Origin: Nostoc parmelioides FACHB-3921
GTDB taxonomy: Bacteria > Cyanobacteriota > Cyanobacteriia > Cyanobacteriales > Nostocaceae
Direction of reading: 5' to 3'
Length of the DNA stretch: 64,000 bases
NCBI RefSeq assembly: GCF_014696625.1
Contig: NZ_JACJQL010000008.1
Span: 103,141-167,140 of the forward strand
The translations under genes and the position numbers were made by a program. The notes beneath the pieces were generated by a model that saw only the letters and a program-made list of their open reading frames with translations, was not told the DNA's origin and did not search any database. The stretch's first letter is position 1. Each line of letters starts with the position of its first letter. Positions 9,735 through 20,200 of the stretch are shown piece by piece.

Positions 9735-10006
9735 AGAGATTTCTGTTTTCATTAATGTGATCGATTCATTTGTACAGCTTGACAGAAATCACTACCCAGT
9801 AGAAGAGATAATCGAGCTATGTTGGGAATTTTTTTGCTGTTTGACCGAAGAGGCGGAGGGGCAGGGGAAGAGCTAGGGAAGAGGAGCAGGGGAAGAGGGT
9901 CAGAATTTTTCTCTTACCCCCTTACTCACGAACAGCCTGCCTTAACCAAGATAGGACTGACGCAACCAGGTTATCTGTTGAGACTCGGTGTAAGGATTTT
10001 CAACAT

Positions 10007-10046
10007 TTGCACCCCTACACCCCTACACCCCTACACCCTTCTCCAA
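10007..10046. repeat. STRR array (CACCCCT)n between fabI and ntcA
   Basis: Four to five heptamers of the ACACCCC/CTACACC type occur in the fabI-ntcA intergenic region. The flanking 9740-10000 stretch holds a G/A-rich low-complexity tract (around 9845-9900) and no gene that I can support. Confidence 0.7.
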
Positions 10047-10273
10047 ACCCTTTATCTTTGTTTTATACATAGTTGGCAAAAATGATGATTATTAAGGGCG
10101 TTTTTTAGAATAAAATGTTTGTTATTTCTTAAGATATTTTCAAGATTACTTAATTTTTTCTGCAAAAAACCTGATGGTTAGAGAAAGTAGAAGTATCTAT
10201 CAAGAACTGCTAGCTAAAAATAGTAAAATTTGGGTATCATTATGAACAAATAACCATAAAGTTGTACGTTTGA

Positions 10274-10287
10274 GTATAGGAAAGTAC
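10274..10287 (+). promoter_or_regulatory. NtcA-binding box GTA-N8-TAC in the ntcA promoter
   Basis: The sequence GTA-TAGGAAAG-TAC exactly fits the NtcA consensus GTAN8TAC and lies 97 bp upstream of the ntcA start codon. An A/T-rich -10-like region follows around 10303-10312. NtcA is known to activate its own transcription in Anabaena under nitrogen limitation. This site is the obvious candidate; position and function are inferred from sequence. Confidence 0.8.
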
Positions 10288-10383
10288 AGAAAGGTTAACG
10301 GTGCTTTATTGATTTTTCAGGTGTATTCTTAGGTAATTAGTTTTTAGTTTTTTGTTATTCCGGCATTGGGTAGGGGAAGGGAG

Positions 10384-11055
10384 ATGATCGTGACACAAGA
10401 TAAGGCCCTAGCAAATGTTTTTCGTCAGATGGCAACCGGAGCTTTTCCGCCTGTTGTCGAAACGTTTGAACGCAATAAAACGATCTTTTTTCCTGGCGAT
10501 CCTGCCGAACGAGTCTACTTTCTTTTGAAAGGGGCTGTGAAACTTTCCAGGGTGTACGAGGCAGGAGAAGAGATTACAGTAGCACTACTGCGGGAAAATA
10601 GTGTTTTTGGTGTCCTGTCTTTGTTGACAGGAAACAAGTCGGATAGGTTTTACCATGCGGTGGCATTTACTCCAGTAGAATTGCTTTCTGCACCAATTGA
10701 ACAAGTTGAGCAAGCACTAAAGGAAAATCCGGAATTATCAATGTTGATGCTGCGGGGTCTGTCTTCGCGGATTCTACAAACAGAGATGATGATTGAAACC
10801 TTAGCGCACCGAGATATGGGTTCGAGATTGGTGAGTTTTCTGTTAATTCTCTGTCGTGATTTTGGTGTTCCTTGTGCAGATGGAATCACAATTGATTTAA
10901 AGTTATCTCATCAGGCGATCGCCGAAGCAATTGGCTCTACTCGCGTTACTGTTACTAGGCTACTAGGGGATCTGCGGGAGAAAAAGATGATTTCCATTCA
11001 CAAAAAGAAGATTACTGTGCATAAACCTGTGACTCTCAGCAGACAGTTCACTTAA
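10384..11055 (+). CDS. ntcA: Global nitrogen regulator NtcA (CRP/FNR family)
   Basis: NtcA senses 2-oxoglutarate, activates nitrogen assimilation genes and is needed for heterocyst development. The 223-residue protein has an N-terminal cyclic-nucleotide-type effector domain (about 25-140, with [34 protein letters not shown]) and a C-terminal HTH whose recognition helix lies in [23 protein letters not shown]. The sequence reads as the canonical Nostocaceae NtcA. The start at ATG 10384 is preceded by GGGGAAGGGAG; a TTG at 10366 would add six residues of repeat-like sequence. It is monocistronic or followed by the DUF3084 gene after a 327-bp gap. Confidence 0.97.
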
Positions 11056-11105
11056 AGAAGAATACAGGAGTCAGAATTCAGAATGTGGCTAGTTATTACC
11101 ATAGG

Positions 11106-11141
11106 CTAAATCCTAGTCATTATAGATTTAGTTGGTTTTTT
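11106..11141 (+). terminator. Putative intrinsic terminator after ntcA
   Basis: CTAAATC (11106-11112) pairs with GATTTAG (11125-11131), followed by TTGGTTTTTT. The stem is weak and A/T-rich, so termination is plausible rather than certain. The rest of 11142-11382 shows no gene that I can support. Confidence 0.45.
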
Positions 11142-11382
11142 CAATCCGTTTATTTAACTCCAAGTGACGGTGAACCCATACTGGATTTTGGCTCTTGCCT
11201 TCTGAACTCTTTAAACAATTGGAATAATGAGAGGTGGTACGTGTTATATTTTTTTCAATGGCACCCATAGTTAGAAGTAAATCTAATATCTTGAGTAACT
11301 TCAGCTATTGCCACCCTCCCATTCTCCACAAATAATGATTGAAAGTAGTAGGCTGTATCTGGACTCAATTGGGTAGCTGAAG

Positions 11383-12873
11383 ATGACCACTGGGTACATC
11401 CTCATAGCAGCAATTTTAATTTTGGGAGGTGTAATTGCCACTGTTGGCGATCGCATCGGCACAAGAGTTGGCAAAGCACGCCTCTCTCTGTTTAATCTAC
11501 GCCCCAAAAATACGGCTGTACTGGTGACAATTTTGACGGGAGGACTGATTTCAGCAACTACCCTGGCAATTTTATTTATTGCTGATGAAGGACTGCGGAA
11601 AGGGGTTTTTGAGTTAGAAGATATTCAAAAAGACCTCAGGCAAAAACGAGAACAGCTCAAAGTTGCAGAAGAGCAAAAAACTCAGGTAGAAATTGAGCGC
11701 AATAAAGTTAATCAAGAGCTAGAAACCACCAGAACCGACAAAAGACAAGTAGAAACTCAGCGCGACCAAGCCAAAAAAGAAAAATTAAAAGCACAGCAAG
11801 ATTTAGCGCAAACCCAAGCACAATACCAGCGCACCCAAAGCCGACTGGGACAAGTAGTTACACAATATCAAAAAGCGATCGCTGAACTGCAAAGCGTTTA
11901 CAATCAAAGAAAAGCCTTACAACGGGCAGTAGAACAACTCAAGACAGAACGTCAAAGGCTATATGCTGAAGCTAAAAAAGCCATAGAACAACGGGACAGA
12001 GAACTGGCTAACCGTCAACAAGCCATAGAACAACGGGATAGAGAACTAGCTAACCGCCAACAAGCACTACAACAGCGCGACCAGAAAATTTCCCAACTAG
12101 ATAAACTAATTCAAAACCGTAACTTGGAAATTGCACAGCGAGAAGAGGTAATTGCCAAACGAGAGTCACGGCTCAAAGAATTAGAAACACAACAGGACTA
12201 TTTAGAACAGGAAGTGGCGCGACTGGAGAAATATTACCAGTCATACCGCGACTTACGTTTAGGCAAACTAGCATTAGTTCGCGGTCAAGTTTTGGCCTCT
12301 GCTGTTGTTCGGACTAATCAGGTAGCGGCTACACGTCAGATAATCCTCCAACTACTGCAAGAAGCTAACCGCAATGCCAGTTTAGAATTAAGCGAACCTG
12401 GGTCAAACTCGGCAAATATAGAACTACTACGTATCACCCCAGATAGAATTGAGCAACTGATTCAGCAAATTAATGATGGTCGAGAATATGTAGTCAGAAT
12501 ATTCTCAGCTGGTAATTACGTCAGAGGAGAAAACCAGATAGAGTTTTTTGCTGATACAGCTAGAAATGTGCTGGTATTTTCTGGGAGTGAGGTTTTGGCT
12601 ACAACTACAGCCGATCCCCGTAGTATGACCTCTTATCAGTTACGACAACGGTTAGATTTATTAATTTCCGCTTCCCAATTTCGTGCTAGAAACGCGGGAA
12701 TTGTGGAAGGTGTCCAAATAGATGGTACTTTTCTGCGCTTTGTTTCCTTGTTGCGTCAGTTAGATCAACCAATAGAAATTAAAGCGATCGCTGCTGAAGA
12801 TACTTATACAGCCGGGCCATTGAGAGTGCGATTAGTAGCAATCCAAAATGGCAAAGTTATTTTGAGTACTTAA
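11383..12873 (+). CDS. DUF3084 membrane-anchored coiled-coil protein
   Basis: This 496-residue cyanobacterial protein has two N-terminal membrane segments (about residues 4-21 and 47-67). A long coiled coil follows (about 75-290), including an internal repeat AIEQRDRELANRQQ duplicated in tandem near residues 200-228, and then a C-terminal DUF3084 domain (LGKLALVRGQVLASAVV ... LRVRLVAIQNGKVILST). The function is unknown. The topology suggests a large cytoplasmic or periplasmic stalk held at the membrane. It lies downstream of ntcA on the same strand, but the gap and a possible terminator argue for its own promoter. Confidence 0.8.
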   Translation: MTTGYILIAAILILGGVIATVGDRIGTRVGKARLSLFNLRPKNTAVLVTILTGGLISATTLAILFIADEGLRKGVFELEDIQKDLRQKREQLKVAEEQKTQVEIERNKVNQELETTRTDKRQVETQRDQAKKEKLKAQQDLAQTQAQYQRTQSRLGQVVTQYQKAIAELQSVYNQRKALQRAVEQLKTERQRLYAEAKKAIEQRDRELANRQQAIEQRDRELANRQQALQQRDQKISQLDKLIQNRNLEIAQREEVIAKRESRLKELETQQDYLEQEVARLEKYYQSYRDLRLGKLALVRGQVLASAVVRTNQVAATRQIILQLLQEANRNASLELSEPGSNSANIELLRITPDRIEQLIQQINDGREYVVRIFSAGNYVRGENQIEFFADTARNVLVFSGSEVLATTTADPRSMTSYQLRQRLDLLISASQFRARNAGIVEGVQIDGTFLRFVSLLRQLDQPIEIKAIAAEDTYTAGPLRVRLVAIQNGKVILST

Positions 12874-12979
12874 ATAAACAAAGTAGGGAGTGAACAATTC
12901 AAAATTCACAATATTAAATAACTTCCAGGGATTGAGGATAACAAGAAAGTGTTGTAATTAAAATACTAGAAATATAGGT

Positions 12980-13079
12980 GTTGACGGTTGACGGTTGACG
13001 CTTGACAGGCTTGAAAGCCTTCTGTTTTCCGGTTTTTGTCTTAGCTTGATGTCTTAATCTATCTGGCTACGGCTATATA
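12980..13079 (-). repeat. Dispersed 85-100 bp element, copy 2
   Basis: The minus strand reads ATAGCCGTAGCCAGATAGAT, TAAGACATCAAGCTAAGACA, then CTTTCAAGCCTGTCAAGCGTC and three GTCAACC/CGTCAAC heptamers. It lies in the 283-bp gap between the DUF3084 and YqgF-like genes; the remainder of the gap is A/T-rich. Confidence 0.75.
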
Positions 13080-13156
13080 TTAAAAATAGTTAGTTAATCA
13101 ATAAATATATTGCTCGAAATTTATTTGTATTCTGAATAATTATTTTTGGAATTATT

Positions 13157-13603
13157 ATGACTTTAAGTGCATTTTCTCCCACACAACCAGTTATTTTAGG
13201 TTTTGATCCAGGTAAAGATAAATGTGGTTTAGCGGTGATGGGATTGGATCGGCAACTCTATTATCATCAAGTAGTTGCTTCCGCAGATGCGATCGCCATC
13301 ATTAATACCCTACGACAACAGTTTCCCATTTCTATGCTAGTTATGGGCAACCAAACCACAGCCAAACGCTGGAAACAGAAACTACAGCAAGAATTAGCTG
13401 AAGCATTAAATATTGTCTTAGTAGACGAACGTTATAGTACCTTAGAGGCACGCGATCGCTATTGGCAGATGTATCCTCCTCAAGGACTAATAAAGCTACT
13501 ACCCCACGGAATGCGTCAGCCGCCCCGCCCAATAGATGATATTGTCGCCATTCTTTTAATCGAAAGATATCTCAATCGCCTCACAGAATCGGTTAATGGT
13601 TAA
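13157..13603 (+). CDS. YqgF/RuvX-like RNase H-fold nuclease
   Basis: This 148-residue protein has the YqgF-type RNase H fold. The first strand GFDPGKDKCGLAV carries Asp17, VDERYSTLEAR carries Glu91, and PIDDIVAILLIERYL carries Asp127/128. These are the acidic positions expected of a Holliday-junction resolvase-like or pre-16S rRNA nuclease. It is slightly different from the canonical housekeeping YqgF, so it may be a cyanobacterial paralogue. The substrate cannot be decided from sequence. Confidence 0.75.
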   Translation: MTLSAFSPTQPVILGFDPGKDKCGLAVMGLDRQLYYHQVVASADAIAIINTLRQQFPISMLVMGNQTTAKRWKQKLQQELAEALNIVLVDERYSTLEARDRYWQMYPPQGLIKLLPHGMRQPPRPIDDIVAILLIERYLNRLTESVNG

Positions 13604-13641
13604 GAGTCAATAGTCAATAGTCAATAGTCAATAGTCAATAG
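13603..13641. repeat. STRR array (AGTCAAT)n
   Basis: About five consecutive AGTCAAT/AGTCAATAG heptamers follow directly after the stop codon of the YqgF-like gene. Confidence 0.85.
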
Positions 13642-13676
13642 TTATTCTCCGCTGCCCCCAGCCTCCTGCCCACGTT

Positions 13677-13940
13677 TCACAATTGTGCGCGAATCTTAAA
13701 AGCATAGTCTCCTCCTGGCTCTAGTTGATAATCTTGCTGTTCCAAGAAGCGGCCGAGGGGTTCTTTGATTAAAGCGCGTCCTTGGGAAGGCTTTACCAAA
13801 AGTTCTCCCCGACGAAAATGCCACTGGAAATGCCACTCAAAATCACCAGCACTCACTTCACCTTCTAGGAAGCCGTGTTGCCAGGATTGGCGAATGATTT
13901 TGACATGGGCAGTAGTTTCTGGCAAAGGTTTAGCACTCAC
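13677..13940 (-). CDS. Small conserved cyanobacterial protein (DUF3146-like)
   Basis: This 87-residue protein has a compact Trp/His-rich core (WQHGFLEGEVSAGDFEWHFQWHFRRGELLVKPSQGRALIKEPLGRFLEQ). I read this as a DUF3146 family member, a small protein restricted largely to cyanobacteria; that name is from memory and moderately sure. No membrane segment or signal is present. The function is unknown. It converges with the YqgF-like gene. Confidence 0.65.
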   Translation of the reverse strand: MSAKPLPETTAHVKIIRQSWQHGFLEGEVSAGDFEWHFQWHFRRGELLVKPSQGRALIKEPLGRFLEQQDYQLEPGGDYAFKIRAQL

Positions 13941-14080
13941 AATGCTTGGTGTTAAGTATGGAACAAAAGCGCAAGCTTAACTATGTAAGCTATTTCTTTT
14001 ATTTACCAAACTTCGCTCAAATCGACAAACTGACAAAATGAGTATTTATGGTTGAGATAGATTTTCGTATATCGAACTTA

Positions 14081-14163
14081 TGGTAATTGGTAATTGGTAA
14101 TTGGTCATGGTAAAAAACAATTACCTATTACCTATGACCTATTACCAACCAAAGCAACCATAT
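14081..14163. repeat. Dispersed intergenic repeat, copy 2, with (GGTAATT)n heptamers
   Basis: Three TGGTAAT heptamers lead into CATGGTAAAAAACAATTAC, CTATGAC and ATTACCAACCAAAGCAACCA, as at 4911-5003. The rest of the 13941-14275 gap is A/T-rich with no gene. Confidence 0.6.
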
Positions 14164-14275
14164 CGTCACTAATTGGCCGAACTTGCAATTATTCACAATA
14201 ATGAAAAACTTTACGGCGATGCCTACGTAAAGAGGCATCGCGGATTTTAGATAATATCTAAAATCCCCAATCGAT

Positions 14276-16432
14276 TTAACGATTCACCGCCGCAGCTTCC
14301 CGCGCCGCAGTTGCTTGATCTGGGTGTATACCCAAGCGTGTGAGATTAATCCGTCCCTTATTGTCAATTTCGCGCACTTTGACAATTACTTCATCGCCAA
14401 CCGCCACTTCATCTTCAACTTTGCCGACACGGTAATCAGCTAATTGGGAAATGTGAATCATCCCTTCTTTTCCAGGGAGAAATTCCACAAAAGCACCAAT
14501 GGGAATAATCCGAGTTACACGTCCCGCATAGACATCGCCTTCGTTGAGTTTGCGAGTCATGCCTTGGACAATATTACGCGCTCTTTTTGCCTTGTTTTCA
14601 TCAACCGCAGAAATTGTCACTGTGCCATCATCTTCAATGTCGATTTTTGCACCAGTTTCTTCGGTGATGCCCTTAATTGTCTTACCACCGGGGCCAATGA
14701 CCAGACCAATCATGTCTGGATCAATCTTGATAGTCAACAGGCGAGGAGCGTAAGGTGAGGTTTCAGTGCGTGGGGTGTCGATAGTTTGGAGCATCTTGTC
14801 CAAAATATGCAGCCTAGCATCTTTTGCTTGGTGAATAGCTTGGGCAATAACCTCCAGAGACAAACCAGAGATTTTCATGTCCATTTGCAAGGCGGTAATC
14901 CCTGCATCGGTACCAGCGACTTTAAAGTCCATGTCACCTAAGAAGTCTTCAATACCCTGAATATCTGTCAGGACTCGGACTTCATCACCTTCCTTAATCA
15001 AGCCCATTGCTGCACCACTCACTGGTTTGAGGATGGGGACACCAGCATCCATTAACGCTAAGGTGGAACCGCAAACTGAACCCATTGAGGTGGAACCGTT
15101 GGAAGAAAGGACTTCCGAGACGACGCGAATCACGTAGGGGAATTGCTCTTTTGGTGGCAGTACAGGTAAGATTGCTCTCTCTGCTAATGCACCGTGACCA
15201 ATTTCCCGTCTACCAGGGGCGCGTAAGGGCTTGGTTTCCCCGACGGAGAAAGGAGGGAAGTTGTAATGATGGAGGTAGCGTTTTGATTGGTCTGTTTGCA
15301 GGTCATCATTGAGGTTTTGGGCATCACCAGGAGTACCCAAGGTACAAGCTGATAATACCTGAGTCAGCCCTCGGTTAAATAAACCGCTACCGTGGACACG
15401 TTTTGGTAAAACACCTACTTGGGAAGAAACCGGGCGCACTTGATCAAGTTTACGACCATCCACACGCACGTTATCTTCAACGATTTGACGGCGCATGAAG
15501 TATTTAGTGATGTCTTTAAAAGTGTTGCCCAGGGCTTTGCTGTTGGCGGTTGCAGCTAAACGAATTGGGTCTTCTTCTGGGAGTTCGGCGATCGCTGTGG
15601 CAATATTATCTTTAACAACGTCCAACGCGGCATCGCGTTCGGGTTTGGTTAGTTCAAATTGAGCCAGAATTTTCTTAATTTCGTCGCTAGCGCGATCGCG
15701 GATATAATTTTCCAGAGTTTGGTCTACCTCTGGTGGTGCTTCTTGGACAATTTCCAGACCGAGTTCGGCTACTAGGTCTAGCTGCGCTTTAATTAAGTCG
15801 CGCACCGCCTCATAACCAAAATCAATCGCCTCAATAATATCTCGCTCTGGTAATTGATTAGCCCCTGCTTCCACCATAATCACACCGTGAGGTGAACCTG
15901 CGACTACCAGATCCAAGTCTCCGGCTTCGATTTCTGCATAGGTGGGGTTAATAATAAAATCATCGCCCACTAAGCCTACCCGCACTGCTGCCATCGGCCC
16001 GTTAAAGGGGATTTTAGCAATGAGAGTGGCAATGGAAGCGCCTGTCACCGCTAGTACGTCGGGCGGTACTTGCTCATCCATCGACATTGTTAAGGCGACA
16101 ATTTGCAAGTCGTCCCGCAACCATGAAGGGAACAAAGGACGCAAGGGACGGTCTATGAGACGGCTGGTGAGAATTGTTTTTTCTGGGGGACGGCCTTCAC
16201 GACGCATAATCCCACCGGGGATTCTACCAGCCGCATACAGTCTTTCTTCATAATCCACTGTCAGGGGAAGGAAATCAATTCCTTCTCTACCTGGCGATCG
16301 CGTAGCTGTGACTAAAACAGCTGTATCCCCTGATTCTATCAAAACCGACCCACCAGCTTGGGGTGCTAGTAGGCCTACTTTCAGTCGAATATCCCTTCCA
16401 TCGAAGGATATTGACTTCTCAAATTCTGCCAT
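14276..16432 (-). CDS. pnp: Polyribonucleotide nucleotidyltransferase (PNPase)
   Basis: This is a phosphorolytic 3'-5' exoribonuclease, active as a trimer in RNA turnover. The 718-residue protein shows two RNase PH-like domains (about 10-220 and 305-540, the second with [15 protein letters not shown] and [22 protein letters not shown]). A KH domain follows ([25 protein letters not shown], ~575-600), then an S1 domain ([32 protein letters not shown], ~640-670). The length is typical. The start [15 protein letters not shown] is well supported. Confidence 0.97.
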   Translation of the reverse strand: MAEFEKSISFDGRDIRLKVGLLAPQAGGSVLIESGDTAVLVTATRSPGREGIDFLPLTVDYEERLYAAGRIPGGIMRREGRPPEKTILTSRLIDRPLRPLFPSWLRDDLQIVALTMSMDEQVPPDVLAVTGASIATLIAKIPFNGPMAAVRVGLVGDDFIINPTYAEIEAGDLDLVVAGSPHGVIMVEAGANQLPERDIIEAIDFGYEAVRDLIKAQLDLVAELGLEIVQEAPPEVDQTLENYIRDRASDEIKKILAQFELTKPERDAALDVVKDNIATAIAELPEEDPIRLAATANSKALGNTFKDITKYFMRRQIVEDNVRVDGRKLDQVRPVSSQVGVLPKRVHGSGLFNRGLTQVLSACTLGTPGDAQNLNDDLQTDQSKRYLHHYNFPPFSVGETKPLRAPGRREIGHGALAERAILPVLPPKEQFPYVIRVVSEVLSSNGSTSMGSVCGSTLALMDAGVPILKPVSGAAMGLIKEGDEVRVLTDIQGIEDFLGDMDFKVAGTDAGITALQMDMKISGLSLEVIAQAIHQAKDARLHILDKMLQTIDTPRTETSPYAPRLLTIKIDPDMIGLVIGPGGKTIKGITEETGAKIDIEDDGTVTISAVDENKAKRARNIVQGMTRKLNEGDVYAGRVTRIIPIGAFVEFLPGKEGMIHISQLADYRVGKVEDEVAVGDEVIVKVREIDNKGRINLTRLGIHPDQATAAREAAAVNR

Positions 16433-16579
16433 TCAGCTTTTTTTCCTTCTATGCACGCTATTCTCTCTCTGTGGCAATCCTAACATTTATGCCCTGTAGC
16501 TGGCTTCTGTTACATACAAAGAGCAACATCAGGAGGGTGTAAGGGTGTGAGGGTGTAAGGGAAGAATTTAGTTTTACTC

Positions 16580-16621
16580 TTCCCCTATACCCCTATACCC
16601 CTATACCCCTATACCCCTATA
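16580..16621. repeat. STRR array (CCCCTATA)n overlapping the GNAT 3' end
   Basis: Tandem CCCCTATA-type units lie immediately downstream of, and inside, the last codons of the neighbouring acetyltransferase gene. They supply its TAG stop and the residues RGIGV. Confidence 0.85.
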
Positions 16622-17152
16622 CATAATCAGCGCCTTTACCAAATTTCCATCAGCTAGCTTTGCCGCATCAGGAATGCTGCCAATGATATCAAAGCCTAAG
16701 GATTGCCATAGGGTGATTGAAGGTATATTAGTTTCAAAGACCAAATTGAACATCACTGCTTCGTAACCCAATTGGGATGCTAGGGAAAGCATGGATTCTC
16801 CCATGAATCTACCTATGCCCTGACCCCGCAATCCTGGTTGTACAATAAAACCAGCGTTGCAGATATGACTGCACCGTCCCGGAAAGTTTGGCTTGATATA
16901 AAATGACCCTAATATTTCTCGTGGTTTTTGTGTACCATTATTACCAGATAACCTAATAACAAAGGCATCTTGACTTAACCAGTAAGCTGCAAATTCTGGT
17001 TGTGATAATGGTTGTTTTTGTGGATAAGTTTTACCTTCATCAATGACGAAATTGAGTAGCGTTCTTACATCTTCGTATTCTTGAGGTTTTATATAATCTA
17101 ATTCTACAGTTGAACCATTTTTTAGTACTTTATATAGAGGTAGATTCATCAT
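16601..17152 (-). CDS. GNAT-family N-acetyltransferase
   Basis: This 183-residue protein has the acetyl-CoA loop PGLRGQGIGRFMGESML (~111-127) and the C-terminal Asn/Leu-Gly-Phe pattern NIPSITLWQSLGF. The substrate is unknown. The C-terminal residues YRGIGV and the stop codon are encoded by the adjacent heptamer array, so the original C-terminus was probably around ALIMY or differed. The start is one of two adjacent ATGs. It is divergent from the SNF2 helicase gene, with an A/T-rich 123-bp gap. Confidence 0.8.
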   Translation of the reverse strand: MMNLPLYKVLKNGSTVELDYIKPQEYEDVRTLLNFVIDEGKTYPQKQPLSQPEFAAYWLSQDAFVIRLSGNNGTQKPREILGSFYIKPNFPGRCSHICNAGFIVQPGLRGQGIGRFMGESMLSLASQLGYEAVMFNLVFETNIPSITLWQSLGFDIIGSIPDAAKLADGNLVKALIMYRGIGV

Positions 17153-17275
17153 TTATATTTTTGATATATCAATAATTACGTACATTTATTTTAGATGATA
17201 TTTATTTAACCAAATATAGTTAATAGACAAAAAATAAACATTTATTAATTTAAGTAAAGTCTGAGTAGTTAACAA

Positions 17276-20200
17276 ATGGCAATTTTACACGGTAGTTGGA
17301 TATTAAATGAGCAGGATAGTTATTTATTTATTTGGGGGGAAACTTGGCGATCGCCACAGGTGAATTTTGATTTTGAGGAAATAGCCCTCAATCCCTTGGC
17401 GCTGTCTGCATCTGAGTTAAGTGAGTGGTTGCAGTCTCAACATCAGGCGATCGCTCAGTTGTTACCGCAACAAGCGGAAAAGCGAACCTCTAAAGTAGCA
17501 AGTTCTGCAAAAATTAATTTACCGATTCACTCACAAATAATTGCCCTGCCAACGGAAATTTCCCAACCTCGTAAAAAAGAAACCATTTTAATTTCTCCTG
17601 TGCATTCTGCTGCTTTAGCATCTGAGTCAGACTTTGAAGTTTATTTACAACCTTGGCGTGTAGAAGGTTTTTGTCTTCCCCCCAATGCTGCAATTAAATT
17701 TTTAACTTCTTTACCTCTAAACGTTACTAGCATAGAGAATGCTTTCTTAGGTGGAGATTTACGTTTTTGGTCACAAATTGCCCGTTGGAGTTTAGATTTA
17801 ATTTCTAGGTCTAAGTTTCTCCCAATTATCCAACGACAAACTAATAATTCTGTAAGTGCTAAATGGCAAGTACTTTTAGATAGTGCTGTAGATGGAACTC
17901 GTTTAGAAAAGTTTGCCGCGAAGATGCCTTTGGTTTGTAGGACTTATCAGAGATTGGGGAATGGGGAATTATCTCCATCTCCTATATATATAGATTTTCC
18001 TAGTCAGCCACAGGAATTAATATTGGGTTTTCTCAATAGTGCGATAGATACGCAATTGCGGGAGATGGTGGGGAATCAGCCTGTGATGGAAACTCGGTTG
18101 ATGGCATCTTTACCGTCGGCGGTACGACAGTGGTTGCAAGCGTTAAGTGGTGCATCTAATTCAGTTGATGCAGATGCGGTTGGTTTGGAACGGTTAGAAG
18201 CGGCACTCAAGGCTTGGACAATGCCGCTACAATATCAACTGGCTAGTAAAAATCAATTTCGGACTTGTTTTGAATTACGTTCTCCAGAACCAGGAGAAAC
18301 TGAATGGACACTGGCGTATTTCCTGCAAGCAGCCGATGATCCAGAATTTTTAGTAGATGCGACGACTATTTGGCAACATCCTGTTGAACAGCTAATTTAT
18401 CAACAGCGATCGATCCAAGAACCCCAGGAAACATTTTTGCGAGGTTTGGGTTTAGCTTCTCGATTGTATCCGGTCATTGCCCCCACTTTAGATACCGAAT
18501 CACCCCAATTTTGTCATCTCAACCCCATGCAGGCTTATGAATTTATCAAGGCTGTGGCTTGGCGATTTGAAGATAGCGGTTTAGGGGTGATTTTACCTCC
18601 TAGTTTGGCGAACCGTGAAGGCTGGGCAAACCGCTTGGGTTTGAAAATCTCCGCCGAAACGCCGAAGAAAAAACCAGGACGCTTAGGATTGCAGAGTTTG
18701 CTTAATTTTCAATGGCACTTAGCGATTGGTGGGCAAACTATTTCTAAAGCGGAATTTGACAGATTGGTAGCTTTAAAAAGCCCGTTGGTAGAAATTAACG
18801 ATGAATGGGTGGAGTTGCGTCCCCAAGATATCAAGACAGCCGAAGCCTTTTTCTCCGCGCGTAAAGACCAAATGGCCTTATCTTTAGAAGATGCTTTACG
18901 TCTAAGTAGTGGCGATACACAAGTAATTGAGAAATTACCCGTAGTCAGCTTTGAAGCCTCTGGCGCATTACAAGAATTGATTGGGGCGCTGACAAATAAT
19001 CAAGCAGTTGCACCATTACCTACGCCGAAAAATTTCCAAGGAAAGTTGCGTCCTTATCAAGAAAGGGGTGCGGCTTGGTTAGCATTCCTCGAACGCTGGG
19101 GTTTAGGTGCTTGTCTCGCCGACGACATGGGACTGGGTAAATGTGTAGCGCCTAATACATTAGTTCATGTCAATGGGCTTTTACAGACAGCCGAAACTAT
19201 TTGGACAAATCACGCAGGTACAGCCATATTTGATGGTGAAGGATTTTGGACAGAACCGACTGCGGAATTGTTGGTGAATTGTATAAATGAAGAGACTGGT
19301 AAAATTGTCCAGGCTCCTATTAGGCGATTGTATCGGCAGCAGATACGAGAGAAATTAAGAAAAATTACACTCCAAGATGGCAGCAGTGTAACTATCACCT
19401 ATCGCCACAAACTGTTAATAAATCAGGGTTGGGCAAATAATTTACAGGTAGGTGATTACGTTTGTGTACCTGCTAAAATGATTTGGCATGGTCAACCGGA
19501 AGACCCTAATTTAATCAAGTTTTTGGCTTGGCAAATTGCCGAAGGCTATGAACTACTTGATAGAGGAACTGTCAAAATTACCCAAAAGGATACTAAATTA
19601 TTAGACGAACTCAGAGAGACATTTCAATGTATAGGCGATCGCTACAATCTCAAAACTAACAACCCGCAAATTTATAGCCATCCAAACAGAGTTCCCTATC
19701 TACAAATTAATAGCCAAACTTATAGGCAATATTTAGAAAATAAAGGTTATGTTTGGGGTAAACTTTCAGCAGAAAAATCTATTCCGTCTTTTATCATGCA
19801 GGCTGATTTAGATAGTGTACGCCTATTTTTGCGTAACTATTTCGATGCCGAGTCTGCTGTAATTTTTAGTATGCGGAGTATTGAGATTGCCACAGCATCT
19901 CCCTTATTAATTGAGCAATTATCTACATTACTGCGACGTTTTGGTATTTGGTTGAGAACTTCACCCAAGCAAAAATCAGCTACCAATGGTAAGCGAATTT
20001 TCCGTACTTATTATATCGGTGTTATCGGTGGTAATTCTGCTAGAAGATTTTTGCAAGAAATTGGTTTTGGTAATGCACAAAAGCAGGCAAAGTTAGTAAA
20101 AATATGTCAGCACATCAATAATACTAATGTTGAAGGCATTCCAGCTAGTGATATTGTTGCTCAAACCATTAAAACCACAGGCTTGCCTTTGCGGCATTTA

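Noticed and set aside
9819..10085. 88-codon ORF between fabI and ntcA
   Set aside because: It is formed over G-rich low-complexity and heptamer DNA; no start signal or conserved content.
11085..11270. 61-codon ORF downstream of ntcA
   Set aside because: It contains the putative terminator and has no recognisable features or convincing start region.
13157..13603. Assignment as housekeeping RuvX (essential YqgF)
   Set aside because: The fold and acidic residues fit, but the sequence and context do not show that it is the canonical orthologue, so I left the gene symbol empty.
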